Shown in pieces: positions 24,869-34,197 of a stretch of DNA of 64,000 bases. How positions within the stretch are numbered: position 1 is the first letter of the stretch; each line of letters begins with the position of its first letter. The stretch comes from VGSG01 sp040756375 (GTDB taxonomy: Bacteria; Desulfobacterota; Desulfomonilia; Desulfomonilales; Desulfomonilaceae): assembly GCA_040756375.1 (NCBI GenBank), contig JBFLZC010000026.1, positions 16,993-80,992 of the forward strand, in the 5' to 3' direction. The notes beneath the pieces are model-generated. The model saw only the letters and a list, made by a program, of their open reading frames with translations, ran no database searches and was not told the origin of the DNA. The position numbers and the translations under genes are program-made.

Positions 24869-26557
24869 ATGATATTAAGAAAAGATGCGTTCCCAATGGT
24901 CCTTGCCATGCTCTTCGTGGCACTGGCGTTGGTGGCTAGCCCAACGTTTGCGGCCGAAAAGAAGCCCAACATTCTTGTCATCATGGGTGATGATGTGGGT
25001 TGGTTCAACGTGGGAGCTTACCATCGCGGCATCATGTCAGGCAAGACGCCAAACCTCGATAAGCTGGCGTCCCAAGGCATGATGTTCACCGACTACTACG
25101 CGGAAGCCAGTTGCACGGCAGGTCGGGCGGCCTTCATCACTGGCGAGATTCCTCTCCGTACGGGGCTGACCACGGTGGGGCAGGCGGGGGCCGACGTTGG
25201 GATGCCGGCCCAGGCCTGCACAATTGCCACGGCGCTCAAAGCGCAAGGCTACCTCACCGGACAATTCGGCAAAAACCACCTCGGCGACCTGAACAAATAC
25301 CTACCAACGCTGCATGGCTTCGACGAGTTCTTCGGCTACCTGTACCACCTCGACGCCATGTCGGACCCCTTCTGGTATTCATTCCCATCAGATCCGGCCT
25401 TCTTCGAGAAATACGGGCCGCGCAACCTCGTGCATAGCTGGGCGACGGACAAGGAAGACGAAACCGTCATGCCGCGGTGGGGCAAAGTTGGCAAGCAGAA
25501 GATCGTAGACGAGGGACCGCTGCGCCCCTTCCAGAAGATGACAGCCGATCATCAGGGGTGGCAGGCAGGCCCGCCGGGTTCCAAGTACGACATGGAGACT
25601 TTCGACGAAGTCCTTGTCGAACAGACCAAGGGCTTTATGGACAAGGCCAAGAAGGAAGGAAAGCCATTCTTCATCTGGCACAATACCACCCGTATGCACG
25701 TTTTCACCTACCTCTCACCGAAGTACCAGGCGAAGATGAACTACAAGAGCAACTACGGTGTGGAAGAGGCGGGCATGGCACAGTTAGACGACAGCATCGG
25801 CGCGCTCCTGAAGCACTTGGAAGACATTGGGCAGGCCGATAACACCATCGTAGTCTTCACCACGGACAACGGTGCGGAGGTATTCACCTGGCCGGACGGC
25901 GGCATGACGCCGTTCAAGGGCACCAAGGGAACCGTCTTTGAAGGAGGCTTTCGCGCTCCGGCCATCGTCTGCTGGCCCGGGAAGATCAAACCGGGCACGG
26001 TTGAGAACAGCGTCTTCTCCGCCCTTGACTGGTTTCCCACATTGCTCGCCGCCGCTGGGAATCCAAACGTGACTGACCAGTTACTCAAGGGAGCAAAGCT
26101 CGGCGACCGTACTTACAAGAACCACCTCGACGGTTACAACCAGCTGGACCTGCTGTTAGGCAAGGGGCCATCCAAGCGTGAGGAATTCTTCTACTTCGGC
26201 GGCCCTCACCTTGGCGCCATCCGGATTGGCGACTTCAAGTACCAATTCTACCAGCAGCCACAGGGCTGGCCCGGGCCGAAGGTTACCACCGACATGCCTA
26301 CGATCGTGAACATCCGCCAGGATCCGTTCGAGCGGACCCCGTCAACTGGCGGACAGAGCTTAAACGACCTCGGTGGCGGCTACATGAACGACTTCTATGC
26401 GCGCGAATTCTGGCGCTTCGTGATGGTTCAAGAATATGTGGCGAAGCTCGCTCAAACGGCCATCCAGTTTCCGCCGATGCAGGACCCGGCCTCGTTCAAC
26501 CTTGATGCCATAAAGAAAAAAATAGAGGAAACGCTCAGGAATCAGCGGGGGCAATAG
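24869..26557 (+). CDS. Exported arylsulfatase
   Basis: 562 residues. Signal peptide (about 1-29, cut at TFA-AEKK), then a sulfatase domain: metal ligands in NILVIMGDDVGW, formylglycine motif C82-T-A-G-R (C-x-A-x-R, with Ala where Pro is commoner), GKNHLGDL, and FTTDNGAE supplying the second Asp-Asn metal pair. It hydrolyses sulfate esters in the periplasm; Cys82 must be converted to formylglycine before or during export. No sulfatase-modifying enzyme gene is in the window. GGGGGAAAG precedes the ATG. Substrate unknown. An intrinsic terminator follows. Confidence 0.93.
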   Translation: MILRKDAFPMVLAMLFVALALVASPTFAAEKKPNILVIMGDDVGWFNVGAYHRGIMSGKTPNLDKLASQGMMFTDYYAEASCTAGRAAFITGEIPLRTGLTTVGQAGADVGMPAQACTIATALKAQGYLTGQFGKNHLGDLNKYLPTLHGFDEFFGYLYHLDAMSDPFWYSFPSDPAFFEKYGPRNLVHSWATDKEDETVMPRWGKVGKQKIVDEGPLRPFQKMTADHQGWQAGPPGSKYDMETFDEVLVEQTKGFMDKAKKEGKPFFIWHNTTRMHVFTYLSPKYQAKMNYKSNYGVEEAGMAQLDDSIGALLKHLEDIGQADNTIVVFTTDNGAEVFTWPDGGMTPFKGTKGTVFEGGFRAPAIVCWPGKIKPGTVENSVFSALDWFPTLLAAAGNPNVTDQLLKGAKLGDRTYKNHLDGYNQLDLLLGKGPSKREEFFYFGGPHLGAIRIGDFKYQFYQQPQGWPGPKVTTDMPTIVNIRQDPFERTPSTGGQSLNDLGGGYMNDFYAREFWRFVMVQEYVAKLAQTAIQFPPMQDPASFNLDAIKKKIEETLRNQRGQ

Positions 26558-26574
26558 CCTAGATGTCCTCACCG

Positions 26575-26602
26575 CGGGTGCTCCTTCAGGGGCACCCGTT
26601 TT
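26575..26602 (+). terminator. Intrinsic terminator after the arylsulfatase gene
   Basis: CGGGTGCTCC, TTCA loop, GGGGCACCCG, then TTTT: a 10-bp stem with one wobble pair, 17 bp after the stop codon. Confidence 0.8.
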
Positions 26603-26836
26603 GGCACGGCAGTCTCACGATCAGTGGAAAAAGGCACTCGAAAGAGCTGTCAGGGAAGTCGCCGTTCCTCCGTTCAGACCACGCTTATGAGAAATGAGCG
26701 TGAACGCCTTGAACATTTTCGAGCTTCCGGACCGCACTCCACTATGGAAGGGCGCGATACCTTCCTGCGCAGGCAGAGAGCCCACTGTGAACTGCTTATA
26801 CGACACAGAGGAGAGACCGACAGAACCGAGGACACT

Positions 26837-27280
26837 ATGAAACTTCAGACTATGTTTTGTCGATTAAGTCTTGTGATGGCTTGTGGCGTGTGCGCCGTGC
26901 TGTTTACCGTTTCCCATGCTGGCGCCCAAACAGATCCTCGAAACCCTGAACGAGCTCAAAGCCCGAAAGAGTACTTAGAATCTCGTTTGGGTGGCAAGAT
27001 AGTAAAAGTGGAAAAGGACCCTTCGGACCTCCTGAGAGCGGTGTTGCTGATCGAACGAAAGGACTCCGTCACACAGCATGTACTGGAGGCAACCCTGAAC
27101 TCTGAGAGAGAGCTGGAGGAAGTCCGGATCATAACGACCAACAGGAACTCGGCGGGAATCCCGCCCGTAATTGTCATGCCTCTCTCGCTGGCGGCCAAAT
27201 GCTGGGCGCGGTGCAAGGAAAAGTGTGACCAGGGCACCGAATGCCGAATGGGTTGCCTGTTTGACTGCATTGGGGCTTGA
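26837..27280 (+). CDS. Small exported cysteine-rich protein, unknown function
   Basis: 147 residues from ATG 26837; a longer frame begins at 26624 but the upstream part lacks protein-like features. A signal peptide (about 1-30, HAGA-QT) is followed by a mixed region (35-110) and a C-terminal cysteine cluster with spacing C-x3-C-x3-C, then C-x3-C-x3-C (CWARCKEKC, CRMGCLFDC). The cluster could be disulphide-bonded or bind metal. No family recognised. It lies between genes for an exported sulfatase and an exported phosphatase. Confidence 0.6.
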   Translation: MKLQTMFCRLSLVMACGVCAVLFTVSHAGAQTDPRNPERAQSPKEYLESRLGGKIVKVEKDPSDLLRAVLLIERKDSVTQHVLEATLNSERELEEVRIITTNRNSAGIPPVIVMPLSLAAKCWARCKEKCDQGTECRMGCLFDCIGA

Positions 27281-27359
27281 TGATGAGCGCTTAGGCTTGC
27301 TGCGATGATTGATAACAGGGCAAAGAGGGGGAGTATGCGAAGGGAAAGGTTGTGTCCGG

Positions 27360-27520
27360 TGGGCCGATGCTCACTAAAGAGCCTGAACTCTCTCCCAACG
27401 ACAACAACGTCAGCAGGCCCGAGGGGAGGGCATTCACCTAATGGTTGAGCTCCCACCGCAGGCCCCATTCGGCAACTCGAACGGCGACCGGCTGATGCTT
27501 GAATGCACGAAGGGCCTGGT
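27360..27520 (+). pseudogene. Eroded duplicate of the HAD phosphatase gene
   Basis: This stretch matches part of the intact HAD gene that starts at 27576. Its CACTAAAGAGCC, CCCAACGACAACAACG and TTCGGCAACTCGA.CGGCGACCG segments correspond to 28270-28405 in the same order, followed by a shared GATGCTTGAATxCACGAAGG. Small gaps and frame changes destroy the reading frame, and no start or upstream half remains. It looks like the relic of a tandem HAD paralogue. Confidence 0.7.
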
Positions 27521-27575
27521 ATCTAATGGGCGGCCGTTTGCCAGATAAAGTGAAATTACTTAACGGAGGAAAACA

Positions 27576-28607
27576 ATGAGCATCACGAATAATAGATTGC
27601 TCGCCGTGTCCATCGTCATCGCCATAGTATCTTTCACTTTCACAGTTCCGGTCTTTGCCGCCGCCGATCCACTTCCGTCATGGAACGACGGGCCGGTCAA
27701 GCAGGCGATCATCCAGTTCGTGCAGGAAACCACCGACAAGGCAAGTCTCAAGTACGTTCCTCCGGAAGACCGCATCGCGACCTTCGATCAAGACGGGACG
27801 CTGTGGGTGGAACATCCTATGTACACCCAGGTGATCTACTGCCTGGAAAGGGTTCCGGCAGTCGTGAAGGCGAAGCCGGAACTGAAGAACGTTGAGCCTT
27901 TCGAGACCGTTTTATCGGGCAATCGCGAGGCGATAGCTAAGTTCACGATGAAAGACCTCGAAAAGGTCCTCGCGGCCACGCTCACCGGCATGACCGTGGA
28001 TGAGTTCAACGCGGAAGTGAAAAAGTGGATCGCGAGCGCCAAACATCCGCGCTGGGATCGCCTCTACACTGAGCTGGTCTATCAGCCGATGCTGGAGGTG
28101 TTGAACTATCTGCGTGCCAACGGCTACAAGACCTACATCGTCACCGGGGGCGGCCAGGACTTTGTGCGCGTTTACTCCGACCGCGTGTATGGGATTCCTC
28201 CCGAGCAGGTGGTGGGAACCGCTGGAGGCACAAAGTACGGATACGCGAAGGATGGCAAGCCCTTCCTGACGAAGGAGCCCAAGCTTCTGCTCAACGACAA
28301 CAACGCCGGAAAGCCCGAAGGCATTCACCTGATGATCGGTCGCCGGCCCCACGTCGCATTCGGCAACTCGACCGGCGACCGACAGATGCTTGAATACACG
28401 AAGGCTGGAGAAGGTGCGAGGTTGTGCGTGCTCGTGCTGCACGATGATGTGAAGCGCGAGTATGCTTACGGACCGGCTCAGGGGCTGGCCAATACCAAGG
28501 TCGGCACCTTCACGCAGGCTCTGTATGACGAAACGAAGAAGCAGGCCTGGGTCGTCATCAGCATGAAGAACGACTGGAAGGTAATCTTCCCATTTGAGAA
28601 GAAGTGA
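27576..28607 (+). CDS. Exported HAD-superfamily phosphatase
   Basis: 343 residues. Signal peptide (about 1-29, VFAAA-DP). HAD motifs: I, ATFDQDGTLW with nucleophile and acid Asp; II, IVTGGG; IV, FGNSTGDRQML with Mg-binding Asp. The helical cap between motifs I and II is of the phosphoserine-phosphatase-like (type C1) kind. It is probably a periplasmic phosphomonoesterase; substrate unknown. GGAGGA precedes the ATG. A degraded partial copy lies directly upstream, so the locus once held tandem paralogues. Confidence 0.88.
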   Translation: MSITNNRLLAVSIVIAIVSFTFTVPVFAAADPLPSWNDGPVKQAIIQFVQETTDKASLKYVPPEDRIATFDQDGTLWVEHPMYTQVIYCLERVPAVVKAKPELKNVEPFETVLSGNREAIAKFTMKDLEKVLAATLTGMTVDEFNAEVKKWIASAKHPRWDRLYTELVYQPMLEVLNYLRANGYKTYIVTGGGQDFVRVYSDRVYGIPPEQVVGTAGGTKYGYAKDGKPFLTKEPKLLLNDNNAGKPEGIHLMIGRRPHVAFGNSTGDRQMLEYTKAGEGARLCVLVLHDDVKREYAYGPAQGLANTKVGTFTQALYDETKKQAWVVISMKNDWKVIFPFEKK

Positions 28608-29028
28608 GCCGAGAACTTATCCGTACTCCTCATCCCGCACCTCTCTTCAGACCGAAAGAAGAGCTTGTCGAGTGGCGGGATGGGGCATCAGACATCCGCA
28701 GAAAGGGAGAACGAACCTCTTATCATGCAAGGGGTGTTTTGACCTGCGGCTCCCTATCCAATGCGTCCCTACAATGCGGTCAAGAATTGCGTTGAATTCC
28801 GGCTGGGCTTGTTCTATCGTCTCATAGATCATGAGAGCCTTCGCGCTGCGAGCTTCTTGCCGATAGTTTCGATGCACGAGTTTCCTCGCAAGGCGCGCCA
28901 CAGTCTCCGATCGCGGGGCATAACGCGCACCCGCTCGATGCCGATACCGAGAAGGAGTCCATACCGATTTCGTTTGGCAGAGTGAGACCCAATTATACTT
29001 ACAGACTAGAGGATGAAGGAGGACGGCA
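28608..29028. other. Upstream region of the TRAP/glycine-cleavage block
   Basis: No gene supported. A TATACT box lies at about 28994-28999, near the TAXI gene start, but without a matching -35. I looked for a glycine-riboswitch-like pair of conserved aptamers and saw none. GGAGGA at about 29013-29023 is the ribosome site for the next gene. Confidence 0.45.
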
Positions 29029-30042
29029 ATGGAACAAGGTGGTCGGACGAAAGGTAGGAGCATGCTGGGAAGACGGGGGTTTCTCAAGGCGACTGCGGCA
29101 ATGGGAGGCGCGTTTATCCTCGGCAGCCCCGCGAGCATTTGGGCGCAGGCCCAGAAGAGGATTTCCGTAGCGACCGGCGGCATGGGCGGAGTGTATTATC
29201 CCATGGGAGGGGGAATCGCTGCGGTTATCACCAAATATGTGCCCAACGTGGAAGCCGCGGCCGAGGTCACCGCCGCGTCTGTGGACAACTGCAAACTGGT
29301 AGCCGCGAAGAAATCCGATCTCGCAATAGTTATGGGAGATGTGGTCTACGATGCGTGGGGCGGAACCGGCAAGTTCAAGGAAAAGCTCCCTCTTAGGAAC
29401 CTGGCGGTCCTGTACCCGAACGTCACGCAAATTGTGGCTCGCGAAGGGAAGGGCATCAAGCAAGTCTCGGACCTCAAGGGAAAGACCATTTCCACTGGTG
29501 CTCCGGGAAGCGGTGTAGAAATCATAGCGTTAAGAATTCTTGAAGCCAACGGCATCAATCCTGACAAGGACATAAAAAGAGACAGGCTGGGGGCTTCCGA
29601 ATCTGCGGGTGCGGTGAAGGACGGCAAGATGGACGCTTATTTCTGGTGCGGTGGAGTGCCCACTGCTTCCATCCTGGACCTGGCCGCCTCTCCGGGGATG
29701 AAGATCTCCCTTATCTCGGACGCGGACGCAGTTCCAAAGATGACTGCCAAATACGGCCCGGTCTATTACAAGACCGCCATTCCCAAAGGCTCGTACCCAG
29801 GCATGGAGCAGGACGTGCCCGTAAGTGCGGTGGCGAACCTGTTGATCGCCCATGAAGCTATGGATGACAAGTTGGTATACGACATACTTACCGCGATCTT
29901 CGATCACAAACCTGAACTGGTTGCCATACACAAGCAGGCTGAGAGCATAGACCTCAAGTCTGCTATTGTGGGGTCGCCCATTCCCTACCACAAGAGTGCG
30001 ATAAAATATTTCAAAGACAAAGGCCTGGACATTAAGACGTGA
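29029..30042 (+). CDS. TAXI-family TRAP transporter solute-binding protein
   Basis: 337 residues. A twin-arginine-like signal (GRRGFLKATAAMGG, then a hydrophobic stretch, cut near WAQA-QK) suggests folded export. The mature protein is a TAXI binding protein: ISVATGGMGGVYYPMGGGIA, AEVTAASVDNCKLV, LKGKTISTGAPGSGVEIIALRIL. It binds an organic acid or amino acid for the TRAP permease two genes on. The stop overlaps the next start by 4 bp. First gene of the TRAP-gcv block. Confidence 0.94.
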   Translation: MEQGGRTKGRSMLGRRGFLKATAAMGGAFILGSPASIWAQAQKRISVATGGMGGVYYPMGGGIAAVITKYVPNVEAAAEVTAASVDNCKLVAAKKSDLAIVMGDVVYDAWGGTGKFKEKLPLRNLAVLYPNVTQIVAREGKGIKQVSDLKGKTISTGAPGSGVEIIALRILEANGINPDKDIKRDRLGASESAGAVKDGKMDAYFWCGGVPTASILDLAASPGMKISLISDADAVPKMTAKYGPVYYKTAIPKGSYPGMEQDVPVSAVANLLIAHEAMDDKLVYDILTAIFDHKPELVAIHKQAESIDLKSAIVGSPIPYHKSAIKYFKDKGLDIKT

Positions 30043-30518
30043 CACACAGTTCAGGACGCAGCCCCAAGACGCTGGTTCTGGTGCTCGTGATTCTTGCAGC
30101 AGCCCTTCTTACCGTAGGGCTCTGCAAGAATCTGCTTTTGGTGCAGATCGACAACCCGGAAGTGCTGGCGCCGGTCTCTGAAGGAGACGTACTCGTCCAC
30201 ACCTATATGCATTCCATGTATCAAGTGCCCGTGAGCGAGAAGTTCAAGATAGAACGCGGCCATTTCCGGCTTTTTCATGTGAAGACCGACAGCTACGCAG
30301 CGTTGGAGTACCTGGGCTTGGAGAGAAAGGACGAGCCTAACGTGGACGTGGCATTTGCAGAATTCTCCATCCCCGCTGCAAGTATTGGCAAGCATATGCT
30401 GCGACTGCACGATCGTGAGATCCCGCTCGGAACGCATCAGGACTCGAACGGTAGAATCCGGGTGAAGCTTGTTCAGGCGTCCGCAGTGGTGTACTTCGCA
30501 CGTCTTTTGTGGAGATAA
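30039..30518 (+). CDS. DUF1850 protein of a TAXI-TRAP system
   Basis: 159 residues with a GTG start that overlaps the TAXI gene's stop. An N-terminal membrane anchor (about 11-30) is followed by a small extracytoplasmic domain typical of DUF1850: DVLVHTYMHSMYQVPVSEKFKIERGHFRLF. This family is regularly found between TAXI binding-protein and fused TRAP permease genes, and may help assemble or stabilise the transporter; its biochemical role is not established. Confidence 0.88.
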   Translation: MTHSSGRSPKTLVLVLVILAAALLTVGLCKNLLLVQIDNPEVLAPVSEGDVLVHTYMHSMYQVPVSEKFKIERGHFRLFHVKTDSYAALEYLGLERKDEPNVDVAFAEFSIPAASIGKHMLRLHDREIPLGTHQDSNGRIRVKLVQASAVVYFARLLWR

Positions 30519-30522
30519 CCGT

Positions 30523-32475
30523 ATGGAAGACCGGAAGACCGAATGGGTTGCCGAAGAGCAGCTCAAGAAGGTCGAAGAAGTTATCGAGAAGGAAGAGGGG
30601 GTTACCCGAAAGCCCAATCCGTACTGGGCAACGGTCATTACCGTCCTCGCAGTAGCCACATCGGTCTTTGCCATCTATTGCGCGGTCGGCACACTCACCA
30701 CCCAGGTGCTGCGCGGGGTACACGTCGCCCTGGTGCTCACCTTGATCTTCCTTCATTACCCGGCGATCAAGAGATTCAAGTATTCAGTCAACGTGGCAGA
30801 CCTCGTGCTGATTGCCCTAGGGCTCGCGGCCATCGGCTATATGCTCGTCGATTTTGAGGAGTTCATCTACAGGGCTGTCACTCCGGACATGTGGGACGAT
30901 ATTTTTGGCGTGATCCTGATCCTTCTTATTCTGGAAGCCACTCGGAGGACCTCCGGTTGGATCATGCCGGCTACAGTGGTGGTCTTCCTGATTTACGCCT
31001 ACGTCGGACCGTGGCTTCCTCCGCCTTGGACCCACCGTGGTTATGACCTCGAGCGCATCGTCGGGCACATGTACATGACGCTGGAGGGCATTTTCGGCGT
31101 TCCTATTGATGTTTCTTCTACCTTCATCATTATGTTCTGTATCTTTGGGTCGTTCCTTCGCACATCGGGAGCCGGCAGGTTCTATGTGGACTTCGCGTTC
31201 ACCGCGATGGGTCGGAAGGCCACAGGCGCTGGTCGTACGGTGGTGATGGCTTCATTCTTTCTCGCGGGCGGTTCAGGCAGCGGAGTTGCCGATACGGTAA
31301 CGGTCGGGTCCGTCGCGTACCCCATGCTCCAGAAAGCAGGCTACGACAAGGAAAATGCTGGTGGATTGCTTTCCGCGGGAGGTCTCGGAGCGGTGCTCAC
31401 GCCCCCGGTTATGGGTGCGGCAGCTTTTCTCATCGCGGAATTCTTGAGGATCACCTACCTGGACGTGATCAAGATGGCAGCCATCCCGGCATGCCTTTAC
31501 TACTGGTCGCTCTTACTGATGGTGGAGTTCAACGGCAAGAAGTTCGGGATCAAATTGGTGGAGGTGGAAAAATCGTACGGTCTGTGGGCACTCACGAAGA
31601 TGTACGGATACCACTTCTTCCCGGTCATAGCACTGGTCATATGCTTGGTTTCCGGATTTACGCCCGCGATGGCCGTGGTCTACGCGCTCCTGACCTGTTT
31701 TATCGCGTGTTTTATCCGCAGAGAGACCTGGTTCACCCCCAGACGGCTCGTTGAAGCTCTGAAGGGTGGCGCCATGAATGTGCTCAATGTTGCGGCCGTA
31801 TGTGCATGTGCGGGCATTATCGTGGGTGTCGTCAGCCTCACGGGGCTCGGTCTTAAACTTTCCACTATTATCGTAACCTATGCGGCCGGGAACCTTTTCC
31901 TTACGGCTGTGTACACGGCTATCCTGTTGTGGATAATCGGTCTCGCAGTCCCTATAACTGCCACCTACATTATCGCGGCTGTGATTGCAGCCCCTGCTCT
32001 CACCAAGCTCGGAGTGCCCGATTTCGCCGCGCACATGTTCATCTTCTACTACGCGGTTTTGTCGGAAGTCTCACCACCCACGGCTCTGTCTCCCTTTGCC
32101 GCTGCAGCCCTTACCGGAGGCGACCCGTTCAAGACAACTATGATGGCCTGGAAGTACACCACCGTGGCATTTGTCGTTCCTTTTATGTTCGTTCTCGATC
32201 CGTCGGGCCACGCCTTGCTTCTCAAGGGTGAAAGCCTCCCCCAGATGTTGTGGGTCATTGCCACTTCATTCGCGGGCGTCTTTGCATTTGCATCCGCGGC
32301 ATCCGGATGGCTCCTGAGAAGATCGAGCCGAATAGAGCGGGCATTGCTCGCGATTGCCGGATTATGTCTTGTTCATCCGGCTATATGGACTGATATGATA
32401 GGCTTAGCGCTGGTCAGCCTGGCGGTCTTGCTGCAAGTCGTCCTTAAGGAACCCCAGGCTGTAACGGTGAAATAG
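30523..32475 (+). CDS. TRAP transporter fused DctQ-DctM permease
   Basis: 650 residues from ATG 30523, nine bases after GGAG (an in-frame start at 30469 would overlap the previous gene). It has about 18 membrane segments. The N-terminal ones make the small-subunit (DctQ-like) part and the rest the large-subunit (DctM-like) part, with GGSGSGVADTVTVGSVAYPML and GGLGAVLTPPVMGAAAFLIAEF matching the conserved transport motifs. It is a Na+/H+-driven importer working with the TAXI protein. The substrate is unknown, but co-location with glycine cleavage genes suggests an amino or organic acid related to glycine metabolism (inference). Confidence 0.93.
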   Translation: MEDRKTEWVAEEQLKKVEEVIEKEEGVTRKPNPYWATVITVLAVATSVFAIYCAVGTLTTQVLRGVHVALVLTLIFLHYPAIKRFKYSVNVADLVLIALGLAAIGYMLVDFEEFIYRAVTPDMWDDIFGVILILLILEATRRTSGWIMPATVVVFLIYAYVGPWLPPPWTHRGYDLERIVGHMYMTLEGIFGVPIDVSSTFIIMFCIFGSFLRTSGAGRFYVDFAFTAMGRKATGAGRTVVMASFFLAGGSGSGVADTVTVGSVAYPMLQKAGYDKENAGGLLSAGGLGAVLTPPVMGAAAFLIAEFLRITYLDVIKMAAIPACLYYWSLLLMVEFNGKKFGIKLVEVEKSYGLWALTKMYGYHFFPVIALVICLVSGFTPAMAVVYALLTCFIACFIRRETWFTPRRLVEALKGGAMNVLNVAAVCACAGIIVGVVSLTGLGLKLSTIIVTYAAGNLFLTAVYTAILLWIIGLAVPITATYIIAAVIAAPALTKLGVPDFAAHMFIFYYAVLSEVSPPTALSPFAAAALTGGDPFKTTMMAWKYTTVAFVVPFMFVLDPSGHALLLKGESLPQMLWVIATSFAGVFAFASAASGWLLRRSSRIERALLAIAGLCLVHPAIWTDMIGLALVSLAVLLQVVLKEPQAVTVK

Positions 32476-32506
32476 GGGAGCTGTTCTCTCTCCAAGGACA
32501 AGACCA

Positions 32507-33775
32507 ATGCTGCAAGGGAAAAGAACACCTCTCTATGACTGGCATGTGGCCCACGCCGCGACCATGACGGATTTTGCCGGTTGGGATATGCCGGTCTGGT
32601 ATCCGACGGGCGCGGTGGCCGAGCATCGAACGGTCATAACGAATGCGGGGCTGTTCGACACCAGTCATATGTGCGCAGTTGCGATTTCCGGACCTGGCGC
32701 GTTCGACTTGCTCCAACTCTGCGTGACAAAGGATCTAAACGCCTGCGTCGGCACGGTGAAGCGGCCTCTTCAGCCGGGAGATGGCGTTTTCGGCGCATAC
32801 CTGAATGACAAGGGCGAGCTGATCGATGACACCATCTTGTATATGATAGCCGAGGGGATGTACCTCAGTGTGGTGAACGCGGGTCATGGGACCGAGATTG
32901 CCCAACATCTCACGGCCCACGTAGGCGACAAGGATGTCCAGGTTGAAGAAGTCAGCTCCAAAGTGGGCAAGATTGATTTACAGGGACCTCTGTCGGCCAA
33001 GATCCTCGAGAAGCTCCTCCAAGAGCCGCTCAAGGTCTTGGACAATATGCAATACTTTGGTTTCAAAGGATATTTTGAAGATCGGCCCCGGCCTGACGAT
33101 GTCAGGCTTAGGGACGGCACACCGATTATGTTGTCCAGGACAGGCTTTACCGGCGAATTCGGCTTTGAGATCTTGGTGAGCCGGGATCGCCTTCTCCCCG
33201 TGTGGGAAATGATACTCCCAGCAGGACAAGACCTGGGCCTCATCACCTGCGGGCTCGCGGCCAGGGACTCTCTCAGGGCAGGGGGCTTGTTGCCGCTTTC
33301 GCACCAGGACATGGGTCCATGGCCCTTTATCAATAATCCCTGGACCTTTGTTCTGCCCTTTGATGATGAGGATAAGAGCTTTACCAAGAAGTTCATCGGC
33401 GATGTGGTGCTCGCGGAAAGGGACCAGGCAGAACACACCTATGCATTTGTAGGATATGATCCACGAAAGGTTTCAGGGAAAGGATTATCCGTTGTCATTG
33501 ATTCCGGCGGCAACGAAATTGGCGTGGTCCTAACTTGCGTGAGCGACATGGCCATAGGGCTCTCCGGCGACAGGATCTACAGCATTGGAAGCCCTGACAA
33601 ACCGAAGGACTTCAAACCCGCAGGTCTGAGCTGCGGGTTCGTGCGGGTAAAGACCCCGCTCGTGCTCGGCCAGGAGGTCGAGCTTCGAGACAGCAGGCGA
33701 ACAATCAGAGTGAGAATTGTGGACGACGTTCGGCCGGATCGAACCGCTCGTCGGCCAATGAAAGATATGTTGTGA
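32507..33775 (+). CDS. gcvT: Glycine cleavage T protein (aminomethyltransferase)
   Basis: 422 residues, slightly longer than the usual 360-400. GCV_T fold: RTPLYDWHVAH, FAGWDMPVWYPTG, EHRTVITNAGLFDTSHM, LSRTGFTGEFGFEILV and AARDSLRAGG. It transfers the aminomethyl carbon from lipoyl-GcvH to tetrahydrofolate, releasing ammonia. It starts 31 bp after the TRAP permease, close enough for a shared transcript, and 17 bp before gcvH. Confidence 0.92.
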   Translation: MLQGKRTPLYDWHVAHAATMTDFAGWDMPVWYPTGAVAEHRTVITNAGLFDTSHMCAVAISGPGAFDLLQLCVTKDLNACVGTVKRPLQPGDGVFGAYLNDKGELIDDTILYMIAEGMYLSVVNAGHGTEIAQHLTAHVGDKDVQVEEVSSKVGKIDLQGPLSAKILEKLLQEPLKVLDNMQYFGFKGYFEDRPRPDDVRLRDGTPIMLSRTGFTGEFGFEILVSRDRLLPVWEMILPAGQDLGLITCGLAARDSLRAGGLLPLSHQDMGPWPFINNPWTFVLPFDDEDKSFTKKFIGDVVLAERDQAEHTYAFVGYDPRKVSGKGLSVVIDSGGNEIGVVLTCVSDMAIGLSGDRIYSIGSPDKPKDFKPAGLSCGFVRVKTPLVLGQEVELRDSRRTIRVRIVDDVRPDRTARRPMKDML

Positions 33776-33792
33776 GACAAGGAGGAATTGAA

Positions 33793-34197
33793 ATGATCGA
33801 CACGAGCCAACTTATCCTCCCTGATGACTTGCGCTACGCGGAGGATCATGAATGGGCGAGACTCGAAGGTGATAAGGTCAGGGTAGGTATTTCCGATTTT
33901 GCCCAGCAACAACTGGGCGACATTACGTTCGTGGAATTGCCGAACGTGGGCGACTCATTTGGAAAGGGACAACAATTCGGAGCTGTGGAATCTACCAAGG
34001 CTGTTTCAGACCTTTTCATGCCGATCGGCGGCGAAATCCTTGAAGTGAACCAGGCGATCCGCGAGTCCCCTGAGTTGGTGAACCAGGACCCATACGGGGA
34101 TGGATGGATGATTTTGGTAAAACCCACCCGAGCAGATGAGATGAATCAGCTCATGACCAAGGACGCCTACCTGGATATGGTGGGAAGGACGGAATAG
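33793..34197 (+). CDS. gcvH: Glycine cleavage H protein (lipoyl carrier)
   Basis: 134 residues from ATG 33793, preceded by AAGGAGGAATT. It is a lipoyl-domain protein with lipoylated Lys69 in GAVESTKAVSDLFMP, plus HEWARLEGDKVRVGISDFAQQQLGDITFVELP and the C-terminal GDGWMILV. It shuttles the aminomethyl and hydride intermediates between P, T and L proteins. Its stop directly abuts the gcvPA start. No lipoate ligase or L protein gene is adjacent. Confidence 0.95.
   Translation: MIDTSQLILPDDLRYAEDHEWARLEGDKVRVGISDFAQQQLGDITFVELPNVGDSFGKGQQFGAVESTKAVSDLFMPIGGEILEVNQAIRESPELVNQDPYGDGWMILVKPTRADEMNQLMTKDAYLDMVGRTE

Noticed and set aside
24486..24923. 145-codon minus-strand ORF
   Set aside because: Spans the arylsulfatase start region and an intergenic repeat; no domain.
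28608..29028. Glycine riboswitch controlling the TRAP-gcv block
   Set aside because: No conserved aptamer sequence found by eye; a covariance search would be decisive.
28647..29183. 178-codon minus-strand ORF over the TAXI gene start
   Set aside because: Overlaps the well-supported TAXI coding sequence and shows no recognisable domain.
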